Below are positions 48,650 to 60,430 of a stretch of 64,000 nucleotides of DNA, in pieces. The position numbers and the translations under genes were made by a program. The notes beneath the pieces were generated by a model, which did not search any database, was not told the origin of the DNA, and was given only the letters and a program-made list of their open reading frames with translations. The DNA is from Escallonia rubra. Its lineage: Eukaryota; Streptophyta; Magnoliopsida; Escalloniales; Escalloniaceae. How positions within the stretch are numbered: position 1 is the stretch's first letter; every line of letters begins with the position of its first letter. The DNA lies in contig JAVXUO010000938.1 of assembly GCA_033065855.1 (NCBI GenBank), positions 62,001 through 126,000 of the forward strand, written 5' to 3'.

Positions 48650-50330
48650 CAGGGGTTGACGAGTCCCGGATCTGGATCCTACTGATCGTCCTTATCCACG
48701 GGGGCATTGTAATCCAGATCTGGCTCGACATGTCTAGCAGCAGTGCCCTGCATGTAAAGGCACGGACGCATTAATCTCTATAGCAATTGTATATAGTGTT
48801 TAGTAAATGCATATAGTGTTTGAATCTGATCATGCGCCCTGATCATCCTGAACACCTCCTCAACAATGCAACAGATCTCGTCCTCGTGTAACAACGGTCA
48901 CTCCATGGTCGGTGTCTGCGTCTGTGCAGAGGCAGCAAAGGTGGGGACACTCCTATCAAGGTACGTATAGTCGAGCTGCTCAGGCCGCGTACGCGGCCTT
49001 TCCGTCTATTAACGACCCTCGGTGTATCCAGCCATCACTTCAATCCCCCAGTACTCGTACTCGTACTTGTGGACGCTGACCGCTGTCCGGACTGTTGCCT
49101 GGACCTCCTGATCTGTTCATACGAGGCTTGCAAAACAGTGATTTGACATTAAAAACATTAAAGCAACAAACATCGATTACAAAGCAAAAATTTAACAAAT
49201 TAATTCATAACTTACATCGATCTGCCGGAAAAATATCTGAAACAAAGTCCCCCGCCCAGTGTGGATCGTCCTTATCCTTCTTTCTCACGTGCGTCTGTAC
49301 GTTAGAGCTATGACCTCATCCACCTCCAGGTCTGGGTGTTCAACCGCATTCTTGTGTCGAAGGATGTCGTGAGCCACCGACACCCCCCCCTCTGCGTGTG
49401 CGTGGGACCTTTTTCATGTATGTTCTCTCTCCCACTCATACTCTTCGCCTCCCAGGATGGATCAGTCCTCCGCTGATCAACCATCTGCCCTCATACATAT
49501 GAAGATATCCAATGACGGGGATACCCCTTCCACTCCCCTATCGGGACACCCTTAAGCAGCGTCTTCTTTGCCCGCTCCCGTGCGTCGTGCAGCCATCGCC
49601 AGTAATTCTTGCCGATATAGGCAAAAAAACATGCCGGCCCAATGCCTACTGCTCAGGCGACTCAAACTCGAACCCCTCATGCAAGGCATCCAATTACACA
49701 ATCAATACAATTAATTTAAATATTACGTTCTAATCAAATAAATAATGACTGATAAAAAGGAAAACCATACCAGTCACTCCTCCCATAAGGACTCCCTCCT
49801 CCTGGCATCCTTGTCCTTCCAGTATAACTTTGGCTCAAAGAATCAGTCTTTCACAAGGATGCCGATCTTCGTCTTCGCCGGAGTCTCTAAGATCCTGATA
49901 AAGAAATAAATACATTAAATAAGTGGACCGTAATAACTATCGGAATTGAAGAATGTAAGTACTGCATTATGTGATTTGTTTTACTTATTGGCCTTCCTAG
50001 ATGAGAATAACTCTCTGTGTACGCTGGGGGTCGATGCGTACCCCGCGTGTCGGTCCACAACCTCGTCGAGATTTTACAAAACACTAACATTAATACAGTT
50101 CAAATATAATTTAAAGATAAGTCTAGCATTATGACTAAACGCTGTTATAAAATATACCTGAGGTAGAACTCACAGAAGAAGGAGAACCAGCACGCGTGTG
50201 GGAGGAATCAGCGTGGGGCTGGGGCAGCGACTGAGGCTGGGGCCCTGTCTGCTGAATGTGAGCACTATATGCCTCGTCATCAGCGGGCAATGACGAGGCG
50301 GGAGCCACCGGGGTGGACGCAACCACGTAT
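48650..50330 (-). pseudogene. CACTA-associated ORF remains (Transposase_24-like)
   Basis: On the minus strand, from 5' to 3': a Pro/Ser/Gln-rich stretch at 50150-50320 (VASTPVAPASSLPADDEAYS); KNYWRWLHDARERAKKTLLKG at about 49540-49615; AHDILRHKNAVEHPDLEVDE at about 49315-49375; THVRKKDKDDPHWAGDFVSD at about 49220-49295; DYNAPVDKDDQ near 48680-48720. The WLHDARERAKK and RTHVRKKD phrases are typical of the plant En/Spm-associated protein family (Transposase_24). Stops and frameshifts separate the parts, so it is non-functional as it stands. Exon borders could explain some of the breaks. Confidence 0.6.
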
Positions 50331-50522
50331 GGCCCGTAATCTATCCATAACTGACTTCATATACAAGAAGTCCAAAGAAATTAACACATCAAAAACAATA
50401 TATAGTCCACAACATATTACAACACTATATATGAACCGAGTATATATATGAATCGAGTATAAATATGAACCGAGTATAAAAATACTATATGAATCGAGTA
50501 CTAAAAGAATGCATGTTACAAC

Positions 50523-50935
50523 TTAAGGCTGTGCTACGGTTTAATTAGGGTTAATTATGGTAATTAGGATTAATTAGGGCTAATTTTGATAATTAGAATT
50601 TAATTAGGGCTAATTAGGGTTAATTATGGATGTATTAGGATTTAATTAGGATAATTAAGGTTTAACCCTGATTAGAATTTAATTAGGTTTACTTAGTGCT
50701 TATTGTTAAGGTTTAATTAGGAGTAATTAGGGTAGTTAGGGTTTATTAGGTTAATTAGGTCTAATTAGGGCTTATTAGGGTTAATTAGGGATGTATTAGA
50801 GTTTAATTAAGGCAATTAGGATTTAATTATGATTTAATTAAGATTTAATTAGGGTTTGATTATGGTTAATCAGGTTTAATTAGGGTTGGTTAGGTTTAAT
50901 TAGGATTTGTTAGGGTTAATAATGGTTAATTATTT
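50523..50935 (+). repeat. Telomere-like degenerate repeat array (TTAATTAGGG type)
   Basis: About 410 bp made of variants of GGTTTAATTAGGATTAATTAGGG. The repeats differ in unit length (6 to 13 bp) but almost all keep TTAGG or TTAGGG. They lie inside the CACTA element. Confidence 0.85.
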
Positions 50936-51812
50936 TTAACTATCAATACAATTATACATTATAACAATTACAACAACTATAACAATTATAACATATAATT
51001 CTAACATGTAACTTTTCATACAATATAAAGCATATGTAATTATACACATGTGATTATTATAATGGTTAACAATTATACGGACAAGTGGGGGCCGTGGGCG
51101 GCAGCAGTGGTAGGTGGCAGGCAGCGACGGTGGCGGTGGCTTCCCCAGCGAGGTGATTACGGGGTACTTGCCATAGAGGTGACGTCGAATTGGTGGTGGT
51201 TGTGTTGAGCAACGGGGGACGGGTATCTACCGACGAGGGGGAGGACGGCGGAGTGGTGTTGGTTGTGTTGTGCGGTGGCAGAAGGGTACTTGCTAGCGAG
51301 GAGAGAGGACAGAGGACGCAGTCGCGGTAGTAAAAGAGAGAGAGAGAACATAGAGCGGCGGGGAGAAAGTATAGTTAGGGTTTTTGTCTCGGGACTTTTA
51401 GCGACGGACTACGCCCGTTGCTAAAGCTCTGTCCCTAAAGGTCCTGTTTCAAAAAAAACTTATCTTTTAGCGACAGCTATTTAGGACGGACACAAATCCG
51501 TTGCCAAAAGTTTAAAAAAAATTGTCAAAAAAATATTTTAGCGACGAATTTAAATCCGTCGCGAATACTTCATCGCTAATTCATTTATAAAAATAATTCT
51601 AAAATTCAACTAAAAATAGAAAATTCGAAAAATCTTTTAGCAACGGAATTTTCGACGGTATAAAACCGTCATTAAATATCTGTCATTAAAGGTTATTACC
51701 GACGGACCATCTGTCAGTAAAAACCTTTAACGACGGTCTTTCCCGTCGCTAAAGGTTACTTTTAACGACAGAATGAAGTCCGTCGCTAAATGAGGTTTTT
51801 CTTGTAGTGTTA

Positions 51813-52771
51813 AACAAGCCTAAATAAACAGCTACAATTAGATATGAACAAACTCGAGAATGGCTCGAACATAAGTTATAAATGTTGTATAATTACTTGG
51901 ATGAAATACGATATAGTATCCCAAAAATACGCAGAAATGTCACTTGAAGACCCAAATGTTCGACTTTTATAATTAAGGGTTTGAAGTTCTAATTTGACCA
52001 TTAATAAGTACTTCCTTCCAAATATCTAACTTTGGAGACAAAACCGCCAGGGACAAAATAAACCGTCTAGGTTTGTTTTTTTCCTCCTCCATTTTTCTAT
52101 TTTTCACTTCTTCTCCTTCGGCCCCGCGTACCTCTCTTTTTCTATTGAATCGGTCCGATTAGCTAGTCTAGTAAGGTTATAATAACTTTTGGTTACCATA
52201 CGCGTGCAACAGTACATCATGAACTTCTTCACAATATGAGAAATTATTGATGTTGCATCGAATGTGCATACCGACACTAACTAGATAACGTTTCAACTAG
52301 GAGTAATTATATTTTAATAGACAATGCTTTCATGTACCAATTAGAATTGGTTTATCGTGCCGGTCATCTCTTTTCATGGTGCTTGTGATTTTTGTTGCTG
52401 GATATTTGTGATCGTGTCTTTCTACATGGGCGTTTCTGTATTTTCCATTCAGAGAGCGTTTGGTTGATCTCTTTTAGCAGCTAATTAAGGAGATAGATCG
52501 GACGAGATAAATTTATTGTTATACGTTGCTTTGTGTGACATGAATTTTTGCACACATTGCTTCAAATCAAAGTAGACATTCCCATTAACTTAACTGCCAA
52601 AAAGAGGCAGACATTGTGAGCCATTTCTAGCATATCTATCTAGTACACCTAAACCATAAAACAACAAGAATTTCAAGAAATCAAAGCCTCAAGCCCACCC
52701 TTTGAACAACTTGTATTTCTGTTGCCAGACTTATTCCTCCCCCAAATCATTCATGAACGTGATTTTGCATT
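51813..52771. other. Intergenic downstream of the TIP gene
   Basis: Starts with the right half of the repeat split by the CACTA element (to about 51880). The rest has no recognisable gene. The last 150-200 bases before 52772 are probably the 3' untranslated region of the aquaporin gene. Confidence 0.4.
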
Positions 52772-54032
52772 CTAAAACTCCGTAACCGGAAGTTGCTCGT
52801 GCGCGCTCTCACCGATGAAGATGTTATCGTAGACGATGGCTGCAACGGCAGCGCCGATGAAGGGACCAAGCCAGTATACCCAGTGGTGTGTCCATGTCCA
52901 GCTGACCACAGCGGGTCCGAAGGAGACTGCAGGGTTCATGGATGCACCATCAAAGGCACCACCAACCAATATGTTGGCACCCACAATGAAGCCAATTGCT
53001 ATGGGCGCAACAATGCCTACATTCCCCTTCTTCGGATCCACGGCTGTTGCATAAACTGTGTAGACCAAGCCAAAAGTCATCACGATCTCAAACACAAGTG
53101 CATTCCATACTGAGACTCCGGACGAGAGGGAGAATGCTGATGTTTCCTGCAGGATTAGAGTTTTGAAAAGAAGTCTAGTAGTTAGTAGTTTGCAAGCAAA
53201 GCAGGAGGGTTTGAATTTTGGTTAGAGCCAGATGTTCTTACCAATCCACCAGTGGCAAATTTGAGAAGCAAGCAGGCAACAACTGAGCCAAGCAGCTGAG
53301 CAATCCAATACAAAATGCTCCTCAACAGTGTTATGTTGCCACCAAGGAAGGCACCGAATGTGACAGCAGGGTTGACATGACCGCCGGAAATGTTTGCGCC
53401 TACTGAAACCGCCACGAAAAGAGCGAACGCGTGGGCTAGTGCCGCCGCTATGAGACCCGAAGGGGTGGTTGAGCCACTATCTGTTATCTTATCTACAAAA
53501 TCATCCACCAAATTAATCCTCGTTTCATAACATCGGGACACAACGTTGCACTGGAAGTTCTTTTGTTGCATAATTTGAAATTTTCCATTCGAACTAAAGA
53601 TCGTTAGTACAAACATTTAAATGTCATATCTGAGACGCACTTTTAGCATGGCAAAAGTGCATCTCATAAGTGTTATTGAAAATGTTTAGCGATGATTTTT
53701 CATTTGCAGTAGTGAGTAGATCGACAGCAAAATTATTACAACCGTGACTGTAGGACAAATTGTTTTCACGCTACAAAGCGACCAAGATAGTTGGTTTTAA
53801 TTCATACCAAAAGCCATGGAAAAAAAGATACTTTCGCTTGTAACAACTGATATGTTTGAATTAAACCAAACTATAGTACATTACGAGACGAGAACTTACT
53901 GAAAGCCATGCCGGAGCCTTCACCGGCGAACACAAAGATGAGCATGGAGAAGAACTCTGCCATTGCCGCCTTGATCGCGTCCGGGTGGCTCGCCTCTCCC
54001 GGTGCCCCGATGGCAATTCTGTAAATCGGCAT
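52772..54032 (-). CDS. TIP1: Tonoplast intrinsic protein, TIP1 subgroup aquaporin, three exons
   Basis: Exon 1 is 53900-54032, exon 2 is 53242-53492, exon 3 is 52772-53146. Donors are GTAAGT and GTAAGA; acceptors are TTTGTAG and CCTGCAG. Phases 1 and 0 join perfectly, giving 252 residues, the normal TIP length. It starts [19 protein letters not shown], typical of TIP1. Both pore motifs are intact: [11 protein letters not shown] (NPA at 85-87) and [11 protein letters not shown] (NPA at 199-201). His65 in LAHAFALF is the TIP-type selectivity-filter residue. Six hydrophobic segments are present. TIP1 proteins conduct water, and often urea and hydrogen peroxide, across the vacuolar membrane. The ETSAFSLS and AVDPKKG stretches look nearer to TIP1;3/TIP1;2 than TIP1;1, but this is from memory. 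Confidence 0.96.
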
Positions 54033-54155
54033 TTTTCTATTTGTCTTCCCTTCCTCCTCTAGCTATAGAGATTGCACAACCCTTTTCTTGCTTTGCTCCT
54101 TTTTCTCTTTTTTTCTTTTGACACTTCACTTGCTCTCAACTAAAACTTCCCTGCA

Positions 54156-54163
54156 CTTATATA
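54156..54163 (-). promoter_or_regulatory. TATA box of the TIP gene
   Basis: On the minus strand TATATAAG lies 124-131 bp upstream of the start codon in a GTGTATATAAGTGC context. This predicts a leader of about 90-100 nt, normal for a plant TIP gene. Confidence 0.65.
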
Positions 54164-55755
54164 CACCCGAAATGGCGGCTGTAGACCGGCACAACCGGTT
54201 CCCGGTAAGGACCTACGTTACGCCACCTGTCGGTGCATCTTGCGGCTACAAAAAGGGGTCGTTCGCCGACCAAGGGGCGTGGTGGGCCCCGCTTAATTCT
54301 AGGGAAAGTGATTTTTAACATTTGAACCTCATGTCCTCATGGTGTTAGTGTTAGATATAGCCGGCTAGTTGTTTGGATCCGTATGTTATGACCGACCATT
54401 TGATGAGGATTCAACTGTGTGACTGTGTACGTTAAATAAACTCAATAATGCACGATTAGTTTGAAGAATATAGTAGAGTACCATGTTGATGGCGACCAAA
54501 ATGGTTAGGTTGGGTGTGGCTGAGAACCTAATCCTCCATGGCCGTCCAATGGGGTGGAGCATTCATGGGTGGCAACAATGGGACAGCAAAATAGGATATT
54601 GTGTAGCTTCTTTGGCTTGATTGCGATACAAGCATGGTTCCTTTTAGAGAAGTCCTAGCGGGCGACACTCGTTCAAACTGAGCAGCTGTAGTAACACGTG
54701 CTTTGACGATTAAATTAAGCTGGCTCAAAGAATTTTGTGATGATTTGACGGGACTACGACAATATTGAATGTTTATCCATAGTACTTCTAAGTTAGTAAT
54801 TCGGCTGCAAAACCTTGTCGGGTAAATAACGCACTTTTGTGCCTAAAGATCTTCGTCAACACATTCAGTAGCACATTTTACTAATATGGTAATCTTGCAA
54901 GTGTGTTTACCCTTGCATGGGATCGTACCAAACTACTACAGTCTACAAGCAACAACGTATTGATTGGTCTTTGGCGTGAGTGTGTGATTTGGCATGAGTA
55001 GTCAACGCCTCTACAAAGTTTATTACATATGAAAAATATCAAACCCGTCCTTAATTTCTAGTAGTATCGATGTTGTCTATGTGGGAGAGATTTCTAGTTG
55101 TATCGTGTATCGTGGCTATCTATATGGGAGAGAGAAAGAGGAGCTCAATGGTATAGTAATCTGAATTACTATGGGGAAATGTTAAATTAGCGGATGAATG
55201 AATATTGGAGAAAGGGGATCAATATCATCTTTTGGTGATTGACATTTTGTCATTTTAATGCTTGATACGGTTGATTGAATGCCAACCTTAGTCAAAATAA
55301 GATCTAGTTAAAATCCTGAACATACTTTAGGGAAATTTTGAAACAAGCAATGCCTCAACCCTAATTATCTCTAAGGCTTAACATTGAAAGTTGATGGAAG
55401 GGAAGAAAAACAAGGAACAATGAAAAAAGAGAAAAAGAATTAGACAACAAAAAAGGAAAGACAAACCATCAAGATTATGGCGTTTCTGTTGTTTTTCTGA
55501 AGGTTATTTCTTGCATTTTAAACAGGAACCATAGTCGTATCAAGATGTATTGAATGGTGAGGGTAACTTTCTTGAGTGTCCGATTTGTAGAAATTCCCTC
55601 GTAAACTATTATTTCATGTTTTCTTTATCCATACAGGTCTACATTTAACAATTAAATAAAAAGGTTCAAAGTTTAAGATAGAATTCTGGATAGATTAACT
55701 TCAGTTTTCAACATAGAAATGTTGAACATATAAAGCTTCCAAAGTCATGCATCAA
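54164..55755. other. Upstream region of the TIP gene, no other gene seen
   Basis: Promoter-side sequence of the aquaporin gene followed by AT-rich intergenic sequence. No protein family recognised. Confidence 0.4.
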
Positions 55756-57077
55756 CTAGCTTTGATCCCGTGCGTTGCACACGGGAAGTGTTACTGACTA
55801 ATATTACTACGACTTTTGTACAAAACTTTCTTTTATATTATAGGAAACTAAAGAGCTAAACTCGAAAAAAGAGAATGTACTACGATAAATTTGCTAGTAT
55901 GATAAATTGAAATTAAATTTGAAAACATGTAATATTCAGAGAGTTGAACACCAAAGTAAATTACGATAAATTTGCTGGTATGATGATTAGAATTAAATTT
56001 GGAAACATATAGTATTCAAAGAATTGAACACCAAAGTAATGCAAACATCATATGCAGAACAAAAAACTAATGCCATACAGTATAAGGAGCAAGAGCAAGT
56101 AAGTGACTCTGGTGAATTAGAAAAACTTAAAAAAAAAAAGGAGGAAAGAGCCAAAAAAAACCTATGGGCATACAAAAAAAAAGGTAACAATTATTAACTA
56201 ATAAAGAGCAGCACCGAGAGGAACCAAAGGTCGTTAAAAATTCTCTACCCTCGACCATTGTCACTAAAAGTCATCATTGACCTTTTTTGTAATAGCAATA
56301 TTAGCTTCCAAACTCCAACATTGAAACGCTTGGCTACGATAAGGCATGTCGACCATGAAGCATGTCACGCGCCCAGTCCAGCTTGTGGGAGAAAATACTG
56401 AACCTGGCACTCAAATTTACAAAAGGAAAAGACAAAAGACAAATTATTCATTCATACTGTAATAGTAAAATGAAACAACCAATAAACTATTCTTTATTTC
56501 CCAAGAAGAAGCAATTGAACATAAAGACAAATAGAAAAAAGAGGAATAAACTCACAGGTGAGTTTCAACTGAAAAAAATTGAACCTTTACCCTTTCATAG
56601 CTGCTCTATATTCTGAAAAAAAAAAAAAAAGAATCAGTTAAGCATCCAAGCAACAAAGAAAGGACATAAAAAATTGAATATTTGATTTACTCACCAATGT
56701 AAATTGCAGCACGAAGGCTTTTTTTTTTCCTTTCCCTTTTTGTTGGTGCTGGTTGTGAAGAAGATGTGTAAGCAAGGAACATATATTGAAGGAGAGTGGA
56801 AAAATTGTAGGATGAGATATGTGTATATAGAACTTATACACTGGAGAGATTGAAAAATCTCAAGATGAGGCGGCAATCATGAATTTGTGATTGAGATAAT
56901 TGAGGAGGATTTTAAGTTATCATGTTTTTCAATTTTAGGTAAAAGATAATGTCAGACATATAAAAGATTGGGAAAGAGGCAAGATTTTAGGAGAAAGACG
57001 GCCAATGTGAGTGATGGAGGAGATATATATGGAATTTTATGGATGAGAGATAAAGGAGATAAAGAGAAACAGTTTTG

Positions 57078-57108
<31 letters not shown>

Positions 57109-57273
57109 AGAGAGAGTGTGTGTGTGTGTGAACATAATTCTTGGAGAGAAAAATGATAAATATTAAGGTGCCTTAAAGAGAGATAGTCCACATGGCAAAA
57201 TAAGAGAATGTCCACGTAGGCAGTGACATGTCAACATTCTCTCAGCTTCAGCTTTCATATATATATAATTAGA
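55756..57273 (-). mobile_element. Non-autonomous Helitron, complete ends
   Basis: On the minus strand the element starts A|TCTAATTATATATATATG at 57273. It ends with the hairpin CCCGTGTGCAACGCACGGG, then ATCAAAG and CTAG|T at 55756. TC start, GC-rich hairpin about 10 nt before a CTAG end, and insertion between A and T without target duplication are the full Helitron signature. No Rep/helicase is encoded. The 1518-bp interior holds a GA microsatellite (57080-57115) and AT-rich sequence. Confidence 0.88.
57079..57130 (+). repeat. GA and TG microsatellite inside the Helitron
   Basis: About 25 bp of (GA)n, a short AAAAA break, more GA, then (TG)n. Confidence 0.9.
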
Positions 57274-57915
57274 TTTTGCTCTTTTATTGGACCGACCATT
57301 CCAAATTAAGTACTCTCTATCAAGCAAATATAAACTCCATTAATGGGGTATCATCCATCTCTCAAGACTGCCGTTTATCCTTTTTAAAGCTTTTCTTGTT
57401 GGCCTCCTGCTTGATTAAAAAACTCCTTGGTGTTAGACCAAAAATGATAATAAAAAGTAGTTTTAAGAAAAGTTTGAGGTAGCTAATGATTTTTCGACGC
57501 TTGAATTTACTTTTCTCAGACAACTTTGCTGCTCCCAGCAGGTCACATTACTTTGATAATTACTTTAAATTATAAGCTGATTTTGATAATTACTTTACAA
57601 TTTGAAAACATTAGGAGGTTATTTGCTGAAATTAAACCTCGAGATTCAAAGTGGCAAAATCGAGGCAAACCTTTGGGGGGTTGCATTTTAGCCTCTGTAG
57701 AAGTGTCCAATTATCAATGAAGTTTTTTTTACCATGAAATCATTAAATAAGAAACTTATAGAAAAATGATACTTGGGACTTTAAAATATGAAAAACCTTT
57801 TTGGCTACGCATTTGGCGGCTTAAATTTAAGCTTTTTTTTAAATAAAAAAAATTGTACTGAATTACTACCAAGGAGGGGAAAGCCAATTTCTTTTAGCTT
57901 GGTAATGGATACTAA
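57274..57915. other. Intergenic, no gene seen
   Basis: AT-rich spacer between the Helitron and the MITE at 57916; nothing recognised. Confidence 0.4.
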
Positions 57916-58400
57916 GAGTGTGTTTGGATGATGTAATTGAAATGAGAATTTCACTTTTATAGAGGATTTAAAAATATATCACACCAAATTCCTTGTTTAA
58001 ATCATGATGAGATGAATTCACCAAATTCTAGAAGAAATTTGAAAAGAAGATTTGGTGTGCTAAAATTTCTTGTAGAAATAACTAGTCCAGACTATTTATT
58101 TGACAAATCTTTTCCACAAATATAGGGAGAAAGTGACTCTTTTTTTTTTTTTTTGTCTCCATAAGTTTAGTTACCTTCTTCCATTAAAAAAGGAAACTCT
58201 TTATCATTAGTTTGTATCAATACCCCGTCAGATTATTTGGGTTTAATTTTTCAGATGTAAATCCATATACAAAATACTCGCTTCTATAAAATTGCTCAAA
58301 TACTAAATTTACAATTCCGTAAATTTATAAATCAAAGAATTTCAAAATGAATGGATTTTAAAATGTAAGATAATTTAAAATTTTTCATCCAAACACACTC
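57916..58400. mobile_element. Tourist-like (PIF/Harbinger) MITE
   Basis: Perfect 16-bp terminal inverted repeats, GAGTGTGTTTGGATGA, with TAA target duplications at 57913-57915 and 58401-58403. The 485-bp element is AT-rich and non-coding. Confidence 0.88.
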
Positions 58401-58403
58401 TAA

Positions 58404-60430
58404 GAAATGTGGCCGGGGCATATTAATGAACTTTAAATACTTGATAATATGGTGCACGTTCATTGGGGTACCTCGAAAAATGCAGCTCTTCCTACAAAGC
58501 AATGTCTCTCAAACAAGTAAAAGAGTCAAGACTGAAGAAATATTCACAACAATGCAAAAATAGATTCATTTATCCCTTTCTACATCACTTTGTAAAAAAA
58601 GATTTTGTGTTGCTTGACTTGCTTCTAAATTAGGAGAAATCACACCACAGATACTCTAAAATTAGAAGAAAGCCTAAGTTATTGTTGTCCAATGACATTA
58701 CTAAAAGAACAAATTTTGGCTGTTATCTGAGTTGTAGGAATTTTCCTCCAATCCCGTATATAGTGATAATAAATGGTCGTGAAATGTTTCTAGTAACTTT
58801 TCTACTGAAATTTTCATCGACAACTCTTAACAAAAATTTTTTAATGTCGCTAAATAAGAATTAGTAAAAAAAAATTGCAACCATTAATTGTTGCTATATG
58901 GGAGAGAGGGGGATAGGAGGAAGATTTCTACTATGCCGCTAGGAACCAAAAAAAAATTCTTACCAAAAAGTTCCCAATGAAAGCATTAATTTTGCTAGGA
59001 AATATTTGTACCCTTGACCAGATGAATTGCAGTCGTATACTCCTATGAAAGACTTGGGACTTGGCTATTGAAACAGAACTGTCGGCGAGTTCAATAAACG
59101 TAGTCTATCATTCGTTACTTCAATGAGAACAACTAACTCAATTTTCTAGATCACGAAAGGATCAATCAAAATAGTAATGCCATTTGATAAGTAGAAAAAC
59201 AAAATCTTCCTTTAGTGCGATTTTGGACAACTCTTGTGATGTTTTGGGTGGACTTAGGGTCGTCTTCATCTTTTTTAGGCAAATTTTTTCATGTTGATTG
59301 GAGTTAGTCGGTGGGAATAACTTATTTTATTTATTCATGTTGATTGCGGAGGTTGATTGGAGTTACTTATTTATAGCGGAGGTGGTCCTCTTAGTGACAT
59401 AACCTACCGAGATACGTACTGGTCCTCTGAGTTTGCTTCTTCAAAAATAAGTAAAATCTGAACAACCTTAATTCCCATTTAGTATTTCACATTGCAGGAT
59501 CGGCCTTCACAAGTCTTCGTTGCCTATTCTTGTTCCGCATCCTCCTATACACGATCCCTCTCGAATTTTTCTATTCCTCAAGTCTTTCCACGGACTTAGT
59601 TTTCGTTGGAATTGTTTTCGTTGTTCATCCCTCTCGGAGCTAGTTCAACTCTTTTACATTGGCGACTTATTTTTCTACTAGATTATTACTTGTAATGTAT
59701 GGGAGCTTATCCAATTCCTTTGAGGCTTAAAACAGTTTGTTTGAAGCTTACATGGCTTTGTGCTTGTATTACTGTACGGCAGACCAACACCTATTGCAAC
59801 GAAGTCTTGGACTAACTCTTATCATAGCCTATACCTAGAGTTACCAATTAAGCTTCAAACCAACTTTTGCTTTTAACCATATACTCCAAGTTGTCATAGT
59901 TCCATGGAAGCTTATCCAACTTCATGAACAACTTGTCACACCGAAGACCAAGGCTTTTAGAGCTAGCTTCGATGATACCCCGCGGTCGTTGAAGTTGTTT
60001 TGAACTAGCTCCAGCCGTAGCTCATGCTCGATGCTGTTATTTTAGTGTGAAGCTTATCCAGCTTCGTGATATAACTTCAGGCTTTAGGAGCTTGCAGACG
60101 TCATTTTAATATATGCTAGTTGAGGAATTCGAGCCAAGTTCGGGTTGTTCGGGGCCCATTATAGATAAATTGTTGGTCTATATTCATTTACCATAAATTT
60201 TACAAAAGTACATACAGACGTTTTTGCATGTGAAGGTTATAAATTCTCTTACATATACAAAATAGTAAATTGGATTAATAGAATTATTCTTTTCTCTAAA
60301 TCTCATGTATGGTTTTTTTTTCCTTCTAAATATCATATATTAGATATAATCACTTTGTTGATCGTCAAGTCTTGTCCTAACACAGACAAGCCTATAATTT
60401 GTTAATTAAAGTATATGTTATATGGATGAT
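58404..60430. other. Intergenic, no gene seen
   Basis: Contains the third dispersed-repeat member. The remainder (58920-60430) shows no protein domain and no complete mobile element. Confidence 0.4.
58715..58915 (+). repeat. Dispersed repeat family, member 3
   Basis: Best match to member 1 at 7965-8150: 'gttgtaggaatt', 'cccgtatatagtgataat', 'cgacaactcttaacaa', 'gtcgctaaata', 'accattaattgttgctatatggg', in the same order. Confidence 0.6.

Larger units (their letters stand above)
47956..51809. mobile_element. CACTA (En/Spm) element, complete ends
   Basis: Both ends carry CACTACAAGAAA in inverted orientation. A TTA target duplication lies at 47953-47955 and 51810-51812. The subterminal zones (about 47970-48350 and 51395-51795) are packed with both orientations of TTTTAGCGACGGA, the multiple transposase-binding type of array usual for CACTA elements. 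Length is 3854 bp. No TNP2-type transposase is present, so it would need help from another element. It is inserted in an older repeat resembling 36600-36740. Confidence 0.93.

Noticed and set aside
50523-50935. True interstitial telomere tract
   Set aside because: Units are TTAATTAGGG-like and irregular rather than TTTAGGG, so it is called telomere-like only.
52793-53113. Plus-strand open frame over the aquaporin exon
   Set aside because: Antisense of TIP exon 3; the sense protein has both NPA motifs.
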